Shown: positions 1-11,550, counted from the stretch's first letter. The stretch: DNA of 64,000 bases from FEN-1219 sp035548835 (GCA_035548835.1 DASZSB010000148.1:1-64000), one strand, 5' to 3'. Numbers and translations: made by a program. Notes: generated from the letters alone by a model not told the origin.

Positions 1-134
1 CGCGGGCTCCTCTTCGGCCGCGTCGCGGATTTGGGCGGCGCCCAACCCGCGCGCAGCGATGGGGGTGGGGGGAGACGGAGACAGAGGCGTCGAGTGCTCC
101 TCCCGAGACATGCCGGAGGGATGCGATTTCCGGC

Positions 135-2885
<2,751 letters not shown>

Positions 2886-2894
2886 GTCGAACGC

Positions 2895-3500
2895 TCAGAC
2901 CGTCTTCTCGAACACCACCGTCAGATTGTTGGCCGGCATCCGGATCACGTGCTCGCGGCGCAGGCCATGCCCGGCGGCCACGCGCGTGACGTCGTCGAGG
3001 TCGCGCACGCCCCAGCGCGCGTCGCGCTTCCTGAGCGATGCGTCGAACGCGAGATTCGACGGCGCGGCCTCGCCCTGCTCGAGATACGGCCCATAGAGCA
3101 CGAGCTTGCCGCCGGTCACGAGATGACGTGTGGCGCCGCGACACAGCGCCTCGGTCGCGGACCACGGCGAGATGTGGATCATGTTGATGCACACGATGGC
3201 GTCGTAGCCCGATGCGACCGGCCAGGGCGAATCGTGCACGTCGAGCACGAGCGGCGGCTCGACGTTCGTGAGCCCGCGGGCGCGAACGCGCGCGGCGATC
3301 GTTTCGCACTGCACCGCGTCCGGCTCCGTGGGCTGCCAGCGCAGGCCGGGCAGGTGCAGGGCGAAGAAGCAAACGTGCTGGCCGGTGCCGGCCGCGATCT
3401 CGAGCACGGCGCCGTGCGCCGGCAGTACCGTTTGCAGCACCTCGAGAATCGGCTGCTTGTTGCGCTCGGCGGCGGGCGAGGTCGGTAGCTCGGCGGTCAT
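2895..3500 (-). CDS. DUF938 family class I SAM-dependent methyltransferase
   Basis: A 201-residue protein of the DUF938 family, a small Rossmann-fold methyltransferase group whose substrate is not established. The N-terminal SPAAERNKQPIL block typical of the family is followed by the SAM-binding glycine motif LEIAAGTGQH near residues 33-42, a later acidic LDVHDSPW and the CINMIHISPW stretch. The reading frame continues upstream to a possible start at 3599, but residues before the ATG at 3500 are low-complexity and the family signature begins 9 residues after that ATG, so I use 3500. It is convergent with uvrA, with only 9 bases between stops. Confidence 0.82.
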   Translation of the reverse strand: MTAELPTSPAAERNKQPILEVLQTVLPAHGAVLEIAAGTGQHVCFFALHLPGLRWQPTEPDAVQCETIAARVRARGLTNVEPPLVLDVHDSPWPVASGYDAIVCINMIHISPWSATEALCRGATRHLVTGGKLVLYGPYLEQGEAAPSNLAFDASLRKRDARWGVRDLDDVTRVAAGHGLRREHVIRMPANNLTVVFEKTV

Positions 3501-3858
3501 CGTGGCGGATCCTGCGAAGCGGCGAGCATGCCGGCCGTGGGCTGCGCCGTCGAGTCCCCGCGCCGTCCCGACGCGGAAGGCAACGGCACGCAGTCGCACT
3601 GCCCCGCGGCAAAACGTCGCAGCCGCGCCTGCACGTCAGTGCCTAGAATTGCGTCGTGGGCCGTCAGTCGTGTTCGCAGATCCTGCAGCGTTTCGTCGCG
3701 GAGTGGCGGCTGGCGCTGCTGCTCTGCTACGTCGCGATTGCCTCTATACTGGTGTTGCTGAGTCAGTCGCCGCCGCGAGCCGGGATGGCTGCCGGGGTGG
3801 CTGCCGGGATGACGATGTGTTCCGGGCCCTCCGGAACGAAGATCAGGTGAAGAATCGT
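3501..3858. other. intergenic region between methyltransferase and cytochrome c genes
   Basis: 358 bases without a confidently identified gene, lying between the divergent methyltransferase and cytochrome c starts, so promoters for both should be here. A TATACT hexamer at 3745-3750 resembles a -10 box, but I see no good -35 partner. A GTG-started frame 3656-3850 (64 codons) encodes one hydrophobic stretch (LALLLCYVAIASILVLL) and stops just before the cytochrome ATG. It could be a small membrane protein but has no clear ribosome binding site. The 12-base tandem repeat at 3780-3815 lies inside that frame. Confidence 0.5.
3780..3815. repeat. three tandem 12-base units upstream of cytochrome c gene
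   Basis: Three consecutive 12-base units, CCGGGATGGCTG, CCGGGGTGGCTG and CCGGGATGACGA, begin at 3780, 3792 and 3804. The second differs from the first at one position and the third at three. They sit 44 bases upstream of the cytochrome ATG and may simply be slippage-prone DNA; no function is evident. Confidence 0.7.
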
Positions 3859-4530
3859 ATGCACGAGCACGCTCGAAGGTCCGTTTGGTTGCGTCGTGGC
3901 TCGCTGGCGGCCACCGTGCTGGCAATCTCGAGCGTTGCTGCGCTCGCGCCGCGCCCGGCGTGGAGTGCGGGCGATCCGGCCAAGGGCAAGGCGCTGTACG
4001 CGGTATGCGTCGCCTGTCACGGCGCGAACGGCGAGGGCAACAAGGACGTCGGCGGGCCGCGGCTGGCCGGCCGCGCCGATTGGGAGCTGGGCCGCCAGAT
4101 CGAGAACTTCAGGAGCGGCGCGCGCGCGTATGATCCGAAGGATACGTTCGGCGCGCAGATGAAGGCCATCGCGCCCACGCTCGCGAACGCTCAGGCCATC
4201 GACGACGTCGTGGCCTACATCGGCACCCTGAAGGCGCCGAAGCCGGCGACCACGGTGACCGGCGACGCGACGGCCGGCGCCGCCGCGTACGCGATCTGCG
4301 CCGCGTGCCACGGCCCCGCGGGCGAGGGCATGCAGGCGCAGAACGCGCCGAAGCTTGCGGGCCAGCACGACTGGTACGTCGTGCGGCAGCTGCAGAACTT
4401 CAAGACGCGCGTGCGCGGCGCCGGTCCCGGCGATCTGTTCGGTCCGACGATGGCGCCCATGGCGCTGACATTGACCGACGATGCCGCGATCGCGAACGTC
4501 GCCGCCTATATCGCCACGTTCAAGGAGTAG
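3859..4530 (+). CDS. secreted dihaem cytochrome c (c4-like)
   Basis: A 223-residue exported electron carrier. The N terminus is a basic region then a hydrophobic core ending around SAWS/A (about residue 37), a Sec signal peptide. Two haem c attachment motifs are present, CVACH (50-54) and CAACH (147-151), in two similar halves, each with a downstream methionine suited to the axial ligand (M101 in GAQMKAIAP, M198 in GPTMAPM). This two-domain layout is that of cytochromes c4, which feed terminal oxidases in the periplasm. The ATG at 3859 has AGGTGA at 3845-3850. Its stop lies 3 bases before the PCu(A)C start, so the two are probably cotranscribed; copper chaperones of that kind help assemble CuA oxidases. 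Confidence 0.9.
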   Translation: MHEHARRSVWLRRGSLAATVLAISSVAALAPRPAWSAGDPAKGKALYAVCVACHGANGEGNKDVGGPRLAGRADWELGRQIENFRSGARAYDPKDTFGAQMKAIAPTLANAQAIDDVVAYIGTLKAPKPATTVTGDATAGAAAYAICAACHGPAGEGMQAQNAPKLAGQHDWYVVRQLQNFKTRVRGAGPGDLFGPTMAPMALTLTDDAAIANVAAYIATFKE

Positions 4531-4533
4531 CTC

Positions 4534-5001
4534 ATGACACGGATCGCTCTCGCGACGTTTCTGGCGGCACTGTCCTGCGTTGCCACGGCGGCAGACGCTC
4601 CGAAGGTGGTCGATCCGTGGATTCGCGCGACGCCGCCGCAGGTCATGACCGGTGCCGCCTACCTGACGATCCAGGGCGGCGATGCCGCCGACACGCTGAC
4701 CGGCGTGAGGTCGGGCGTGGCCGCGAAAGTCGAAATCCACACGACGATGCAACACGACGGCGTCATGCACATGATGCCGGTGGAATCGCTCCCGATTCCG
4801 GCTCACGGCACCGTGAAGCTCGCGCCGGGCGGCGAGCACCTGATGCTGACGGGGCTCACGCGCGCGCTGACCCCTGGCCAGTCAGTCACGATCACGCTGC
4901 AGTTCGAGCACGCCGGCGCCATGGACGTCACGTTCCCGGTCGTCGACGCCCGCTCGGAAGACGCGGCCGGGCATCACGGCGACCACGCCGGCCACCACTA
5001 G
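4534..5001 (+). CDS. periplasmic PCu(A)C-type copper chaperone
   Basis: A 155-residue PCu(A)C family protein, which binds Cu(I) in the periplasm and delivers it to cytochrome oxidase assembly. A signal peptide ends near ATAADAP. The family ligand set is visible as EIHTTM, VMHMMP and a distal EHLML, giving His/Met ligands in the H(M)x10Mx21HxM-like spacing. The C terminus is histidine rich (HHGDHAGHH), an additional metal-binding tail known in some members. The AAGGAG sequence just before the start overlaps the end of the cytochrome gene. It converges with the multicopper oxidase gene, 28 bases apart, which makes this a small copper-handling locus. Confidence 0.9.
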   Translation: MTRIALATFLAALSCVATAADAPKVVDPWIRATPPQVMTGAAYLTIQGGDAADTLTGVRSGVAAKVEIHTTMQHDGVMHMMPVESLPIPAHGTVKLAPGGEHLMLTGLTRALTPGQSVTITLQFEHAGAMDVTFPVVDARSEDAAGHHGDHAGHH

Positions 5002-5029
5002 CCGCCGGGCGCCGGGTCGTTTCGCAGGC

Positions 5030-6634
5030 TCACTCGCCGGTAGGCTCGACGGCGCTCGTGTTCGCGTTGGCGCGACGCGGCGGTCCGCACAGGCGGAACG
5101 CGCTCGAGCGTCCGCCCGTGGCCGTGTTCTCCAGCAGCCGGCTGATCAGATCGCTGTTCTTCACCTTCGGATCGTGCACGACGAGCACGTTCATCATGCC
5201 CACGTCCGCGTGATCGAGGATGTGGCAGTGCAGCATCCAGGCACCCGGCCGGTCGAAATGCACGGCCAGTCGCAGCTCCGAGTTCGTGGGCACGTTGACG
5301 GTATCCTTCCACTCCGGCACGCGCTTGTCGTCGAGCACCTGGAAGAAGTAGCCGTGCAGATGAAACGGGTGTGCGAAGTCCGTATGGTTCACGATGCGCC
5401 AGATCTGCGTGTCGCCGATGTTGGCTTCCATCGGCTTCGCGCTCCAGTACGGCACGCCGTTGATGCCCATCTCGACCGTCGGATTGATCGCAATCGTGAG
5501 CTCGAGCGTCTTCTCGACGGCGTTCGCGAGGTCGATCGGCTCGATCGTGCGCAGCTCCGTCGGAATGGTCTCCGGTAGCACGGGCGCATCGGCGACGGTC
5601 TCGATGTTCATGATGTTCACGGACGGACGGTTGAACACGCTGCCGTAGCCGCGTTCGGTCGGTACCCACCGCAGCACGTTGTGGCTGCCCGGCGCGTCCG
5701 CGGGCGTGAACACGGCGTCCTGCCGCTCGCCCGGCGTCACGAGCAGGGCGTAGACGTCTTCCGAACGCGCCGCGAGGCCGTCGTCGCCGCCGAGCCGCAC
5801 GAAGCGATGGTTGCGCAGCTTGATGTTGTAGTAGCGCGCACGGGCGGCGTTGATGATGCGCCAGCGCTGCTGCTTGCCGGCGCGCACCTTCAGCGTGGGT
5901 CGCACCTTGCCGTTCACGAGCAGCACCGAGCCCTCGCGGCCGAACAGGTCGCCGAAGCCGCCGCCACTGTCCGGCGGCAGCATGCGTCCGTTGTCGTCGA
6001 GGCTCATGTCCGAGAGCAGCAGCACGAGATCGTCGCCGAATACCTTGGGATCGGCCGGATCCTCGACGACCATGGCGCCATAGAGCCCGCGGCCGACCTG
6101 GGCCGCGGAGTCGTAGTGCGGGTGGTACCAGAACGTGCCCGCGTCGCGCAGCGTGTAGTCGTAGGTGAACTCACCGCCGGGCGGAATCACCTCCTGGGAT
6201 ACGTTGGGCGTGCCGTCCATCTCGTTGCGCAGGCGCAGGCCGTGCCAGTGGATCGTGGTTTCCTCGGGCAGCGAGTTCTTGAAGTGCACGATCACGCGAT
6301 CGCCGACCTGGGCCTTGATCATCGGCCCGGGCAGTGTGCCGTTGTACGTCCACGCCACGGTCTTGGTGCCGGGCATGATCTCGAGCTCCGTCACGCGCGC
6401 CTCGAGATTGAACTCGAGGATGTGCGGGTCGGGATTCAGGTCTTCGACCGACGGCATCGCGAGGTCGTCCGCCCAGCCGGCGGGTTGGGCGACCTGGCTC
6501 GCGCGCAACGTGGGCGCCGGCGGGCGATCGGGTGCTCCCGAGCGCTCGCAGCCGCCTGCGGCCAGCGTCGAGGCCAGCACCAGATATCCGAACGTTCGGT
6601 TTCGCAATTTCGCCCCCGGCAGTATCGTCGACAC
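5030..6634 (-). CDS. multicopper oxidase, predicted lipoprotein
   Basis: A 534-residue three-domain multicopper oxidase (laccase/CopA-like). All four copper-ligand motifs are intact: HWHGLR and HPH in the N-terminal domain, HPFHLHGYFF and HCHILDHADVGMM in the C-terminal domain, the last giving the type 1 Cys-His-Met site. The N terminus has a short basic segment, a hydrophobic stretch and LAAGGC, a lipobox, so the mature enzyme is probably anchored by a lipid on Cys about 29. The start is a GTG at 6634; no ATG precedes the signal peptide. The substrate cannot be read from the sequence; metal-ion or phenol oxidation and copper tolerance are both possible. It faces the PCu(A)C chaperone gene. 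Confidence 0.9.
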   Translation of the reverse strand: MSTILPGAKLRNRTFGYLVLASTLAAGGCERSGAPDRPPAPTLRASQVAQPAGWADDLAMPSVEDLNPDPHILEFNLEARVTELEIMPGTKTVAWTYNGTLPGPMIKAQVGDRVIVHFKNSLPEETTIHWHGLRLRNEMDGTPNVSQEVIPPGGEFTYDYTLRDAGTFWYHPHYDSAAQVGRGLYGAMVVEDPADPKVFGDDLVLLLSDMSLDDNGRMLPPDSGGGFGDLFGREGSVLLVNGKVRPTLKVRAGKQQRWRIINAARARYYNIKLRNHRFVRLGGDDGLAARSEDVYALLVTPGERQDAVFTPADAPGSHNVLRWVPTERGYGSVFNRPSVNIMNIETVADAPVLPETIPTELRTIEPIDLANAVEKTLELTIAINPTVEMGINGVPYWSAKPMEANIGDTQIWRIVNHTDFAHPFHLHGYFFQVLDDKRVPEWKDTVNVPTNSELRLAVHFDRPGAWMLHCHILDHADVGMMNVLVVHDPKVKNSDLISRLLENTATGGRSSAFRLCGPPRRANANTSAVEPTGE

Positions 6635-6767
6635 CCGAATCCTAACGTGCGGGCTCGACGATGGGGCCTCATGTTCGTATTTCTACGGATGCGGGCTCGT
6701 CCGCCCGGCGGGTGGGTCGCGGGACCGACCCGCGGGCGCGGGCGGACGACGCCGGCGGCGCTCGCGG

Positions 6768-7148
6768 CTATGACGCCCACGGCAGGTCGATGACCTGCCC
6801 GCCGGGCAGCGCCGTCGCGACGGGCGAGGCCGCGAAGGCGGCGACCGTCACGACGTCGCGATCGCCCGTGTTCACGATCTGGTGATCGCGGCCGGCGGGC
6901 AGCAGGAGCGTGTCGCCGGCCTGGAACGGCAGCGATTGCCCCTCGATCAGCAGCGTGCCCTGGCCGGCCAGCACGACAACGACCTCGTCGCAGTCGTGGT
7001 GGTGAGGCGGAGTGCTATTGCCGGGCGTCATCGTCTGTTTCCAGACGGACATGCGGTCGAGCCCGTCGCCCCGGCGCGCCAGCGTGCGGTGCGCGATACC
7101 GGGCAGGGCCGAGGGCGGCAGGGCGTTGGCTGCGGACATGACGTACAT
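6768..7148 (-). CDS. small cupin-domain protein
   Basis: A 126-residue single-cupin protein. Metal-binding cupin motif 1 is visible as PPHHHDCDEVVVVLAGQG (two or three His plus Glu) and motif 2 as PAGRDHQIVN. Such proteins are small dioxygenases, isomerases or sensors; the activity here is unknown. It is transcribed divergently from the LysR regulator at 7263 with a 114-base shared intergenic region, the usual layout of a LysR protein and its target, so it is the most likely regulated gene. A second in-frame ATG at 7139 is an alternative start. Confidence 0.82.
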   Translation of the reverse strand: MYVMSAANALPPSALPGIAHRTLARRGDGLDRMSVWKQTMTPGNSTPPHHHDCDEVVVVLAGQGTLLIEGQSLPFQAGDTLLLPAGRDHQIVNTGDRDVVTVAAFAASPVATALPGGQVIDLPWAS

Positions 7149-7224
7149 GGAGCGTCTCCCGTGGGTTGCGACGGGGGCCAGTCTGGCGCCCGGCCGGCCA
7201 CGACAGAAGAACCCAGCACGTCAT

Positions 7225-7241
7225 ATCATTCACGACATGAT
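7225..7241. promoter_or_regulatory. inverted repeat between cupin gene and lysR gene
   Basis: ATCAT (7225-7229) and ATGAT (7237-7241) form a perfect 5-base inverted repeat with a 7-base spacer. It lies 21 bases upstream of the LysR start, in a locally AT-richer patch of the divergent intergenic region. The geometry resembles LysR-type operators, but it is a short repeat and binding is not shown. Confidence 0.4.
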
Positions 7242-7262
7242 GTCCTCAATGGAGACGCGCTG

Positions 7263-8144
7263 ATGGCGGGACTGCCGGCCATGCTGGCGTTCGCCGAGGC
7301 CGCGCGGCGCGCGAGCTTCGCGGCCGCGGCGCGCGAGCTCGGCCTCACGGCTTCGGCCGTGGCCAAGAGCGTGGCGCGCCTAGAGCAGGATCTTGGCGTG
7401 CGCCTGTTCCACCGCACCACGCGCAAGCTGGCGCTCACGAGCGATGGCCGCGCGCTGTTCGCGCGCTGCGAGCGCATCGTCGAGGAGATGCAGGCGCTGC
7501 GCGACGAGGCGGCCGGCACGCGCGCCGAGCCGAGCGGCCGACTGCGGCTCAACGTGCCGATCACGCTCGGCAAGCGCCTGATCGTGCCCGCGCTCGCGGA
7601 GCTGCGGCGCCGGCATCCGCGCATCCAGGTGGAGGTGTCGTTCACGGACCGCTACGCCGATCTCGTGGGCGAGGGGCTCGACGCCGTGGTGCGCGTCGGC
7701 GCGCTGAAGGACTCGTCGCTCGTGAGCCGCCGCATCGGTGAGCAGCAGCTCATCGCCGTGGCGGCGCCGCGCTACCTCAAGCAGCGCGGCACGCCGGAGC
7801 GGCCCGCCGATCTCGCGGCGCACGCGTGCATGGCGTTCCGCGTGCCGAGCTCGGGGCGCGTGTACCCGTGGCAGCTGCGCGAGGGCCGGCGCGTGCTCCA
7901 GTGGTCGCCGGATGGCCAGATCGTCATGGACGACGGCGAGGCCATTGTCGCGGCGGCCGTAGCGGGCTTGGGTGTGGCGCAGGTGCCGGACTACATGGCC
8001 AGCGACGCGCTCGAGCGCGGACAGCTCGTGGAGGTCATGCCGGCGCGGCGGCCGCCGCCTATTCCGGTCTCGATCGTGTACCTGCACTCGCGCGGCATGA
8101 CGCCGCGGCTGCGCGCGCTGATCGACGTGCTGGCGAAGACCTGA
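7263..8144 (+). CDS. LysR-family transcriptional regulator
   Basis: A 293-residue LysR-type regulator: N-terminal winged helix-turn-helix (FAEAARRASFAAAARELGLTAS, residues about 9-30, continuing to LFHRTTRKLALT) and a C-terminal periplasmic-binding-like effector domain. The closest subgroup by pattern is the CrgA/DsdC-like regulators with RLRLNVP after the linker. The ATG at 7263 has GGAG at 7251-7254; the frame extends upstream through the promoter region but those residues do not belong to the family. It is divergent from the cupin gene and its stop directly abuts the stop of the convergent VOC gene (8144/8145). The effector is unknown. Confidence 0.9.
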   Translation: MAGLPAMLAFAEAARRASFAAAARELGLTASAVAKSVARLEQDLGVRLFHRTTRKLALTSDGRALFARCERIVEEMQALRDEAAGTRAEPSGRLRLNVPITLGKRLIVPALAELRRRHPRIQVEVSFTDRYADLVGEGLDAVVRVGALKDSSLVSRRIGEQQLIAVAAPRYLKQRGTPERPADLAAHACMAFRVPSSGRVYPWQLREGRRVLQWSPDGQIVMDDGEAIVAAAVAGLGVAQVPDYMASDALERGQLVEVMPARRPPPIPVSIVYLHSRGMTPRLRALIDVLAKT

Positions 8145-9014
8145 CTACTGGATCTTCGCGAGCCCTTCGGTCAGCTCGATGTTCGTGCCCCACGGATCCT
8201 TGATGAACGCGATCGCAAGGTTCAGCGCATCGATCTTGCGATACGACACCGTCAGCGGAATGCCTTCGGCTTCGAGCCTCTTCGTGAACGCCTCGAGGTT
8301 CTTCACCTCGAAGCCGATGTGATCGAGCGCGCGGCCCTGCGTGGCCACCGTCGGTGTCGTCGATGGTGAGAAGCTCAACGTGACGCCGGGCAGCTGCGCG
8401 GTGATGAACGCGCTCGCAGGATTCGGCGGGTTGACCGCGGCGCCGAACACCTTCGCATACCACGCCTGCATGTCTTCGCGGTGCTCGCCGAAGAAGTGCA
8501 CGTGGTGCAGCTGAATCGGCAGCTGCTGCGTCTTGACCTCGACGATCTCGACTTTGATGTCCTCGGGGCCGAGCGTGAACGCGATGTTCGTCGTCGGCGA
8601 AGCGGCGGCAATGTCGCCGGTGACCTTCACGCCCGGCGCCACGGACTCGCTCGTGATCATCCTGTAGCCGTTCGCCTTCAGCTTCGCGACCACGGGTTTC
8701 AGATCCGGCACGGAGAAGCCCACGTGGTTCACGGTCGTGCCGATCGTGCCGCCGGTCGGCTTCTGCATGGGCCGGAAGAACAGGAACACGTTCGGGAACT
8801 CGATGACCTCGGTCATGTTCGAGCCGATCTTCGCGTCCACGCCGCCGAGCGTATCGACGAAGAAGCGCCGCTGCGCGGCCATGTCCGTGGTGTTGAAGTG
8901 GTGATGGCCATAGACCACCGGCCCGTCGGCCGTGATGACCTGCGCAGTGGCAGGCAGACATGCGGCAGCTGCAAGCAGCAGCGCGGCCGAGACGAGCGGA
9001 GCGGAATGGCGCAC
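8145..9014 (-). CDS. exported VOC (glyoxalase/dioxygenase-fold) protein
   Basis: A 289-residue protein with a Sec signal peptide (hydrophobic run ending at PATAQ) followed by two vicinal-oxygen-chelate modules, residues about 30-150 and 168-285. Each has a histidine near its beginning (YGHHHFNTTD; LHHVHFFGEH) and a Glu near its end (VEIVEV; NIELTEG), the usual metal-ligand pattern. Secretion is unusual for the VOC superfamily, which is mostly cytoplasmic. Start is GTG at 9014. The substrate cannot be inferred. Confidence 0.8.
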   Translation of the reverse strand: MRHSAPLVSAALLLAAAACLPATAQVITADGPVVYGHHHFNTTDMAAQRRFFVDTLGGVDAKIGSNMTEVIEFPNVFLFFRPMQKPTGGTIGTTVNHVGFSVPDLKPVVAKLKANGYRMITSESVAPGVKVTGDIAAASPTTNIAFTLGPEDIKVEIVEVKTQQLPIQLHHVHFFGEHREDMQAWYAKVFGAAVNPPNPASAFITAQLPGVTLSFSPSTTPTVATQGRALDHIGFEVKNLEAFTKRLEAEGIPLTVSYRKIDALNLAIAFIKDPWGTNIELTEGLAKIQ

Positions 9015-9073
9015 GGCGGACCCCCCGGTGTGTTCTGCGAGAGCCGCAGTCTACTCGATGGGTGCGCGGGCGG

Positions 9074-9511
9074 TCAGCGGATGTCGGTGTGCGAGGCCGG
9101 CGTGCGCGAGCCCGTGGGGCCCGTCCATTCCACGATCAGCGCGCCTTCGTAGGTCTGCACGACGTTCCAGGCCACGTTGGCCGGAGCGGCAGGATTGTGC
9201 GCCGTGAACGTGAAGCGCACGTCGGTCTTCGGTGGCAGCAAGCCGGTCCACGTGGCGCTCACGATCCGGCTCTTTGCGTCGCGCTCGAGCGCGAGATGCC
9301 ACCCAGGCGGCTCATCGACGGTTGTGACCTCGATCTGCGGGGGGAATTGCAGCCGCACGGCGAGCGTCGGCACTTCCTTTTCGTTCGGCACACGCAGCGT
9401 GTACTGCTGCGTCGCGCCCGTGCTCGATTCAGCCGGTTGCACGACCGCGTGGCCGAACGCCAGCGCGGGCACGACGGCAACGAGCAGGAGCAGGGCGAAG
9501 CGCAGGTGCAT
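9074..9511 (-). CDS. YcnI-like (DUF1775) exported copper-binding protein
   Basis: A 145-residue protein whose signal peptide ends at ALAFG, so the mature chain would begin with His (HAVVQPAES). In YcnI/DUF1775 proteins this N-terminal histidine takes part in copper binding. The rest is a beta-rich domain with the family-like VRLQFPPQIEVTTV and WTGLLPPKTDVRF segments. The ATG at 9511 was preferred because upstream residues in frame are not signal-like. It lies 65 bases downstream of the PQQ dehydrogenase on the same strand and may be cotranscribed. Confidence 0.8.
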   Translation of the reverse strand: MHLRFALLLLVAVVPALAFGHAVVQPAESSTGATQQYTLRVPNEKEVPTLAVRLQFPPQIEVTTVDEPPGWHLALERDAKSRIVSATWTGLLPPKTDVRFTFTAHNPAAPANVAWNVVQTYEGALIVEWTGPTGSRTPASHTDIR

Positions 9512-9576
9512 GCGCCGACTATAGGCGCGGGCGCCCGCCGCGCCCTGTGGCGAATTGTCGCAGGCCGCCGCCTGAC

Positions 9577-11550
9577 TCAGCGCTTCGGCAGCGCGAACAC
9601 GATATACGCGCGCTGCGCGGAGGGGCGGCCCGTGTCGAGCGTCGGCGGGAACAGTCCTTCGCCCGCGGCGACCGCCAGTGCCAGATACTGCCGGCCGTCG
9701 ATCTCGTAAGTGGCCGGGATGCCCTCCGAGCCGCCCGGCAGATCTTTCGCCCACAGCACCTTGCCCGTGTCGCGGTCATAGGCGCGCAGCTTGCGATCCG
9801 ACGCGGTGGCCACGAACACGAGGCCGCCGGCCGTCACGAGCGGTGCGCCGCGCGGAAAGTGCGAGCCCGAGTCCGCGGGGAAGCCAGGCCCCGGCGTGCT
9901 GCCGTCCGGCACGCGCCATTTGATCTCGCCGGTGTTCAGGTCGTAGGCCGTGATGTGCGACCACGGCGGCGCGTTCGGCGCGAGGCCGCTCTTCGGACTG
10001 CGCAGGAAGTCGTACGGTACCGAGTAGCGGACCGGTCCTTTCGCGGCGGCTTCCCTGGCCTTCGCCATTGCGGCGGCCGCTTGTTCGGCCGTCACGACGC
10101 TGCCGATGACCGTGCGCCCGCTGGGCTCCTCGTCGCTGAGCTCGGCCCGCAGCATCACGGGCAGGTTCTTGGAGACGACGTAGAGCTCGCCCTTGACGGG
10201 ATCGACCGCGGAGCTCGCCCAGTTCGCGCCGCCGTTGTGGCCGGGCATGCTGATCGTGCCCTCAATGCTCGGCGGCGTGAACAGGCCTTCGTTGCGCGAG
10301 GTGCGCAGGCGCTCGCGCAGGACGTCCTGCTCGTCTTTCGGCAGGAACGGGTTGATGTCGCGCTCGGTGAACGACTGCACGGCGAACGGCGCCGGCTTGG
10401 TCGGGAACGGCTGCGTGGGCGAGGCGTGCTCGCCCGGCAGGTCGGATTTCGGCACGGGCCGCTCCTCGATCGGCCAGATCGGCTCGCCCGACTTCCGGTC
10501 GAACACGAACACGAAGCCGTGCTTCGTGGCCTGCGCGACGACGTCGCGCGCGCGGCCGTTCATGTGGATCGTCAGCAGCTTCGGCGCCTGCGGCAGATCG
10601 AAGTCCCAGAGATCGTGGTGCACGAGCTGCCGGTGCCATAGCCGCTTGCCCGTGCGCGCGTCGAGCGCGACCAGCGAGTTGCCGAACAGGTTGTCGCCGG
10701 GGCGGTCGCCGCCGTAGAAGTCGTAGCGTGCGGTGCCGAACGGGATGAACGCGATGCCGTTCGCCTCGTCGACCGTGAGCTCGCTCCAGTTGTGCACGCC
10801 GCCGGCGGTTTTGTAGGCGTCCTTCGGCCACGTGTCGTAACCGAACTCGCCGGGATGCGGCACGCTGTGGAAGATCCAGCGCAGCTTGCCCGTGATCACG
10901 TCCCAGGCCGTGACGTCGCCCGGCGTGGACCTGTAGCCCGCGCCTTGCGCCGGCAGCGACACGATCACGAGGTTCTCGAACACTCGGCCGGGATTGCTCG
11001 TGACGAGCGGGCGCACGTTCGTGGTGTCCCAGCCGTCCTGCTTCAGCGCGTCGCGCAGATCCACGCGGCCGTGATCGCCGAACCCGTCGATGCTCTTGCC
11101 GGTGCGCGCGTCGATGGCCGTGAGGTACCCGGCCGCGAGGTAGACCAGACGCCGGTCGGAGCCGTCGGCGCTCTGCCAGTAGTTCATGCCGCGCGCGCCG
11201 ACGGCGCCGTCGTTGGGGTGCGACCACAGCTTGCTGCCCGTGGCGGCGTCGAGCGCGACGATCTCGTTGTCGCCGGCCGCGACGTACATCGTGTGATCGA
11301 TCACGATCGGATTGAAGATGTAGTTGTGATCGCCTACCGGCAGCGTCCAGACCACCTCGAGCCGGCTCACGTTCGACTTGTCGATCTGCTTCAGCGCGGA
11401 GTACTGCGACGAGTGCGCGCCGCCGCCGTACGTGCGCCACGTGGTGTAGGCAGGCTCAGCGTGGGCCAGGCTCGTGCCGAGCAGCACGAGTGCAGCGCCC
11501 GACATGCTCGCGAGCGGTGTCGCGGTCCGGCGGCGGTGAGCGCGTTGCAT
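9577..11550 (-). CDS. periplasmic PQQ-dependent dehydrogenase (glucose dehydrogenase-like)
   Basis: A 657-residue quinoprotein of the eight-bladed propeller type. It has a signal peptide (residues about 1-31, ending AHAEP) but none of the five N-terminal membrane helices of Gcd, and no C-terminal cytochrome domain, so it is probably soluble in the periplasm. Propeller repeats are visible as ALDAATGSKLWSH, AIDARTGKSIDGFG, ALDARTGKRLWHR, AYDLNTGEIKWRV and AYDRDTGKVLWAK. It would oxidise a sugar or alcohol and pass electrons to a quinone or cytochrome. An insert rich in Ala/Lys at about 490-510 departs from the blade pattern. PQQ biosynthesis genes are not in the window. Confidence 0.88.
   Translation of the reverse strand: MQRAHRRRTATPLASMSGAALVLLGTSLAHAEPAYTTWRTYGGGAHSSQYSALKQIDKSNVSRLEVVWTLPVGDHNYIFNPIVIDHTMYVAAGDNEIVALDAATGSKLWSHPNDGAVGARGMNYWQSADGSDRRLVYLAAGYLTAIDARTGKSIDGFGDHGRVDLRDALKQDGWDTTNVRPLVTSNPGRVFENLVIVSLPAQGAGYRSTPGDVTAWDVITGKLRWIFHSVPHPGEFGYDTWPKDAYKTAGGVHNWSELTVDEANGIAFIPFGTARYDFYGGDRPGDNLFGNSLVALDARTGKRLWHRQLVHHDLWDFDLPQAPKLLTIHMNGRARDVVAQATKHGFVFVFDRKSGEPIWPIEERPVPKSDLPGEHASPTQPFPTKPAPFAVQSFTERDINPFLPKDEQDVLRERLRTSRNEGLFTPPSIEGTISMPGHNGGANWASSAVDPVKGELYVVSKNLPVMLRAELSDEEPSGRTVIGSVVTAEQAAAAMAKAREAAAKGPVRYSVPYDFLRSPKSGLAPNAPPWSHITAYDLNTGEIKWRVPDGSTPGPGFPADSGSHFPRGAPLVTAGGLVFVATASDRKLRAYDRDTGKVLWAKDLPGGSEGIPATYEIDGRQYLALAVAAGEGLFPPTLDTGRPSAQRAYIVFALPKR

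Noticed and set aside
1..60. Possible minus-strand gene start reading LGAAQIRDAAEEEP and leaving the window
   Set aside because: The composition looks protein-like but only 15-20 codons are visible with no ATG and only a TTG start, so there is too little to call.
3656..3850. 64-codon GTG-started frame with one hydrophobic segment
   Set aside because: No clear ribosome binding site, tandem-repeat C terminus and no known family; mentioned in the intergenic entry instead.
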